A DNA stretch of 64,000 bases, taken from assembly GCA_021849295.1 (NCBI GenBank), contig JAJZTA010000005.1, forward strand, positions 339 through 64,338, in the 5' to 3' direction. This document shows, one piece after another, positions 63,904 to 64,000 of this stretch; the first letter of the stretch is position 1, and each line of letters opens with the position of its first letter. The DNA is from Pseudomonadota bacterium (lineage in GTDB: Bacteria > Pseudomonadota > Alphaproteobacteria > Micavibrionales > UBA2020). The position numbers and the translations under genes are program-made. The notes under the pieces are model-generated. The model ran no database searches. It was given only the letters and a program-made list of their open reading frames with translations, and was not told the origin of the DNA.

Positions 63904-64000
63904 ATGCATGATTTTGTCAACAACATCGCGGTGACGCAGTCGGTGATGCCGCAGGTGATCACCACCACGGCGCTCTCGACGCCGAACATCGACACTCAGG
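63904..64000 (+). CDS. Phage protein downstream of capsid (3' truncated by window edge)
   Basis: The frame opens at ATG 63904 after AAAGGAAA and reads MHDFVNNIAVTQSVMP to the window end without a stop. It is probably a head-completion or structural protein by position; too little is visible for a family call. Confidence 0.55.
   Translation, partial: MHDFVNNIAVTQSVMPQVITTTALSTPNIDTQ

Overview
The window is a 64 kb stretch of a GC-rich bacterial chromosome, most likely from an alphaproteobacterium. This rests on the tilS-ftsH-glmM gene order, the NsrR/RIC/NnrS nitric-oxide genes, the gene-transfer-agent-like phage head cluster and overall protein similarity. Coding density is high and genes are often coupled by ATGA or longer overlaps. 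Nothing in the window fixes the genus. The repeat proteins and secreted proteases would suit a host-associated or predatory life, but that is inference.

Layout. 1-5.8 kb: the end of a copper P-type ATPase, a cytochrome c'-like protein, a folate cyclo-ligase, then a nitrosative-stress block with nsrR facing a RIC di-iron repair gene, nnrS and a truncated DsbD/ScsB-type protein. Two NsrR-type palindromes sit in the divergent intergenic region. 5.8-6.4 kb: tRNA-Arg(CCT), followed by a tandem array in which the 3' half of that tRNA plus an AT-rich arm repeats about every 147 bp. 6.4-15.5 kb: accessory genes (C-methyltransferase, frameshifted epimerase, metallophosphoesterase-like protein, GT-C-like membrane protein, APC permease). 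15.5-26.6 kb: a 2-oxoacid:ferredoxin oxidoreductase operon with its own FAD/Fe-S reductase, an aldehyde dehydrogenase, a prolyl oligopeptidase and a DUF2207/LemA pair.

26.7-38.1 kb: a nine-gene purine operon, purF-E-C-D-N-(S)L-Q-H-M, with nearly every junction overlapping. It encodes most of the route from PRPP to IMP; purB and purK are not in the window. PurL carries a PurS-like N-terminus and PurE has a long C-terminal extension. 38.3-44 kb: small and broken genes, an Old Yellow Enzyme, two tandem LapG-like cysteine proteases, folE and a proline-rich protein. 44.1-50.9 kb: the housekeeping block nadK, thiD, glmM, ftsH, tilS.

50.9-57.8 kb is the most unusual region: a small DUF4116 protein, a 1,000-residue protein with about 27 repeats of 25 residues followed by a domain resembling toxin-type DXD glycosyltransferases, two tandem ankyrin proteins ending in the same basic proline tail, and a secreted Thr/Pro-rich protein. 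I read it as a candidate effector island. From 58.0 kb to the end is a prophage or GTA-like head module: TerS-like, TerL, portal, a GTA gp10-like gene, prohead protease and HK97 capsid.
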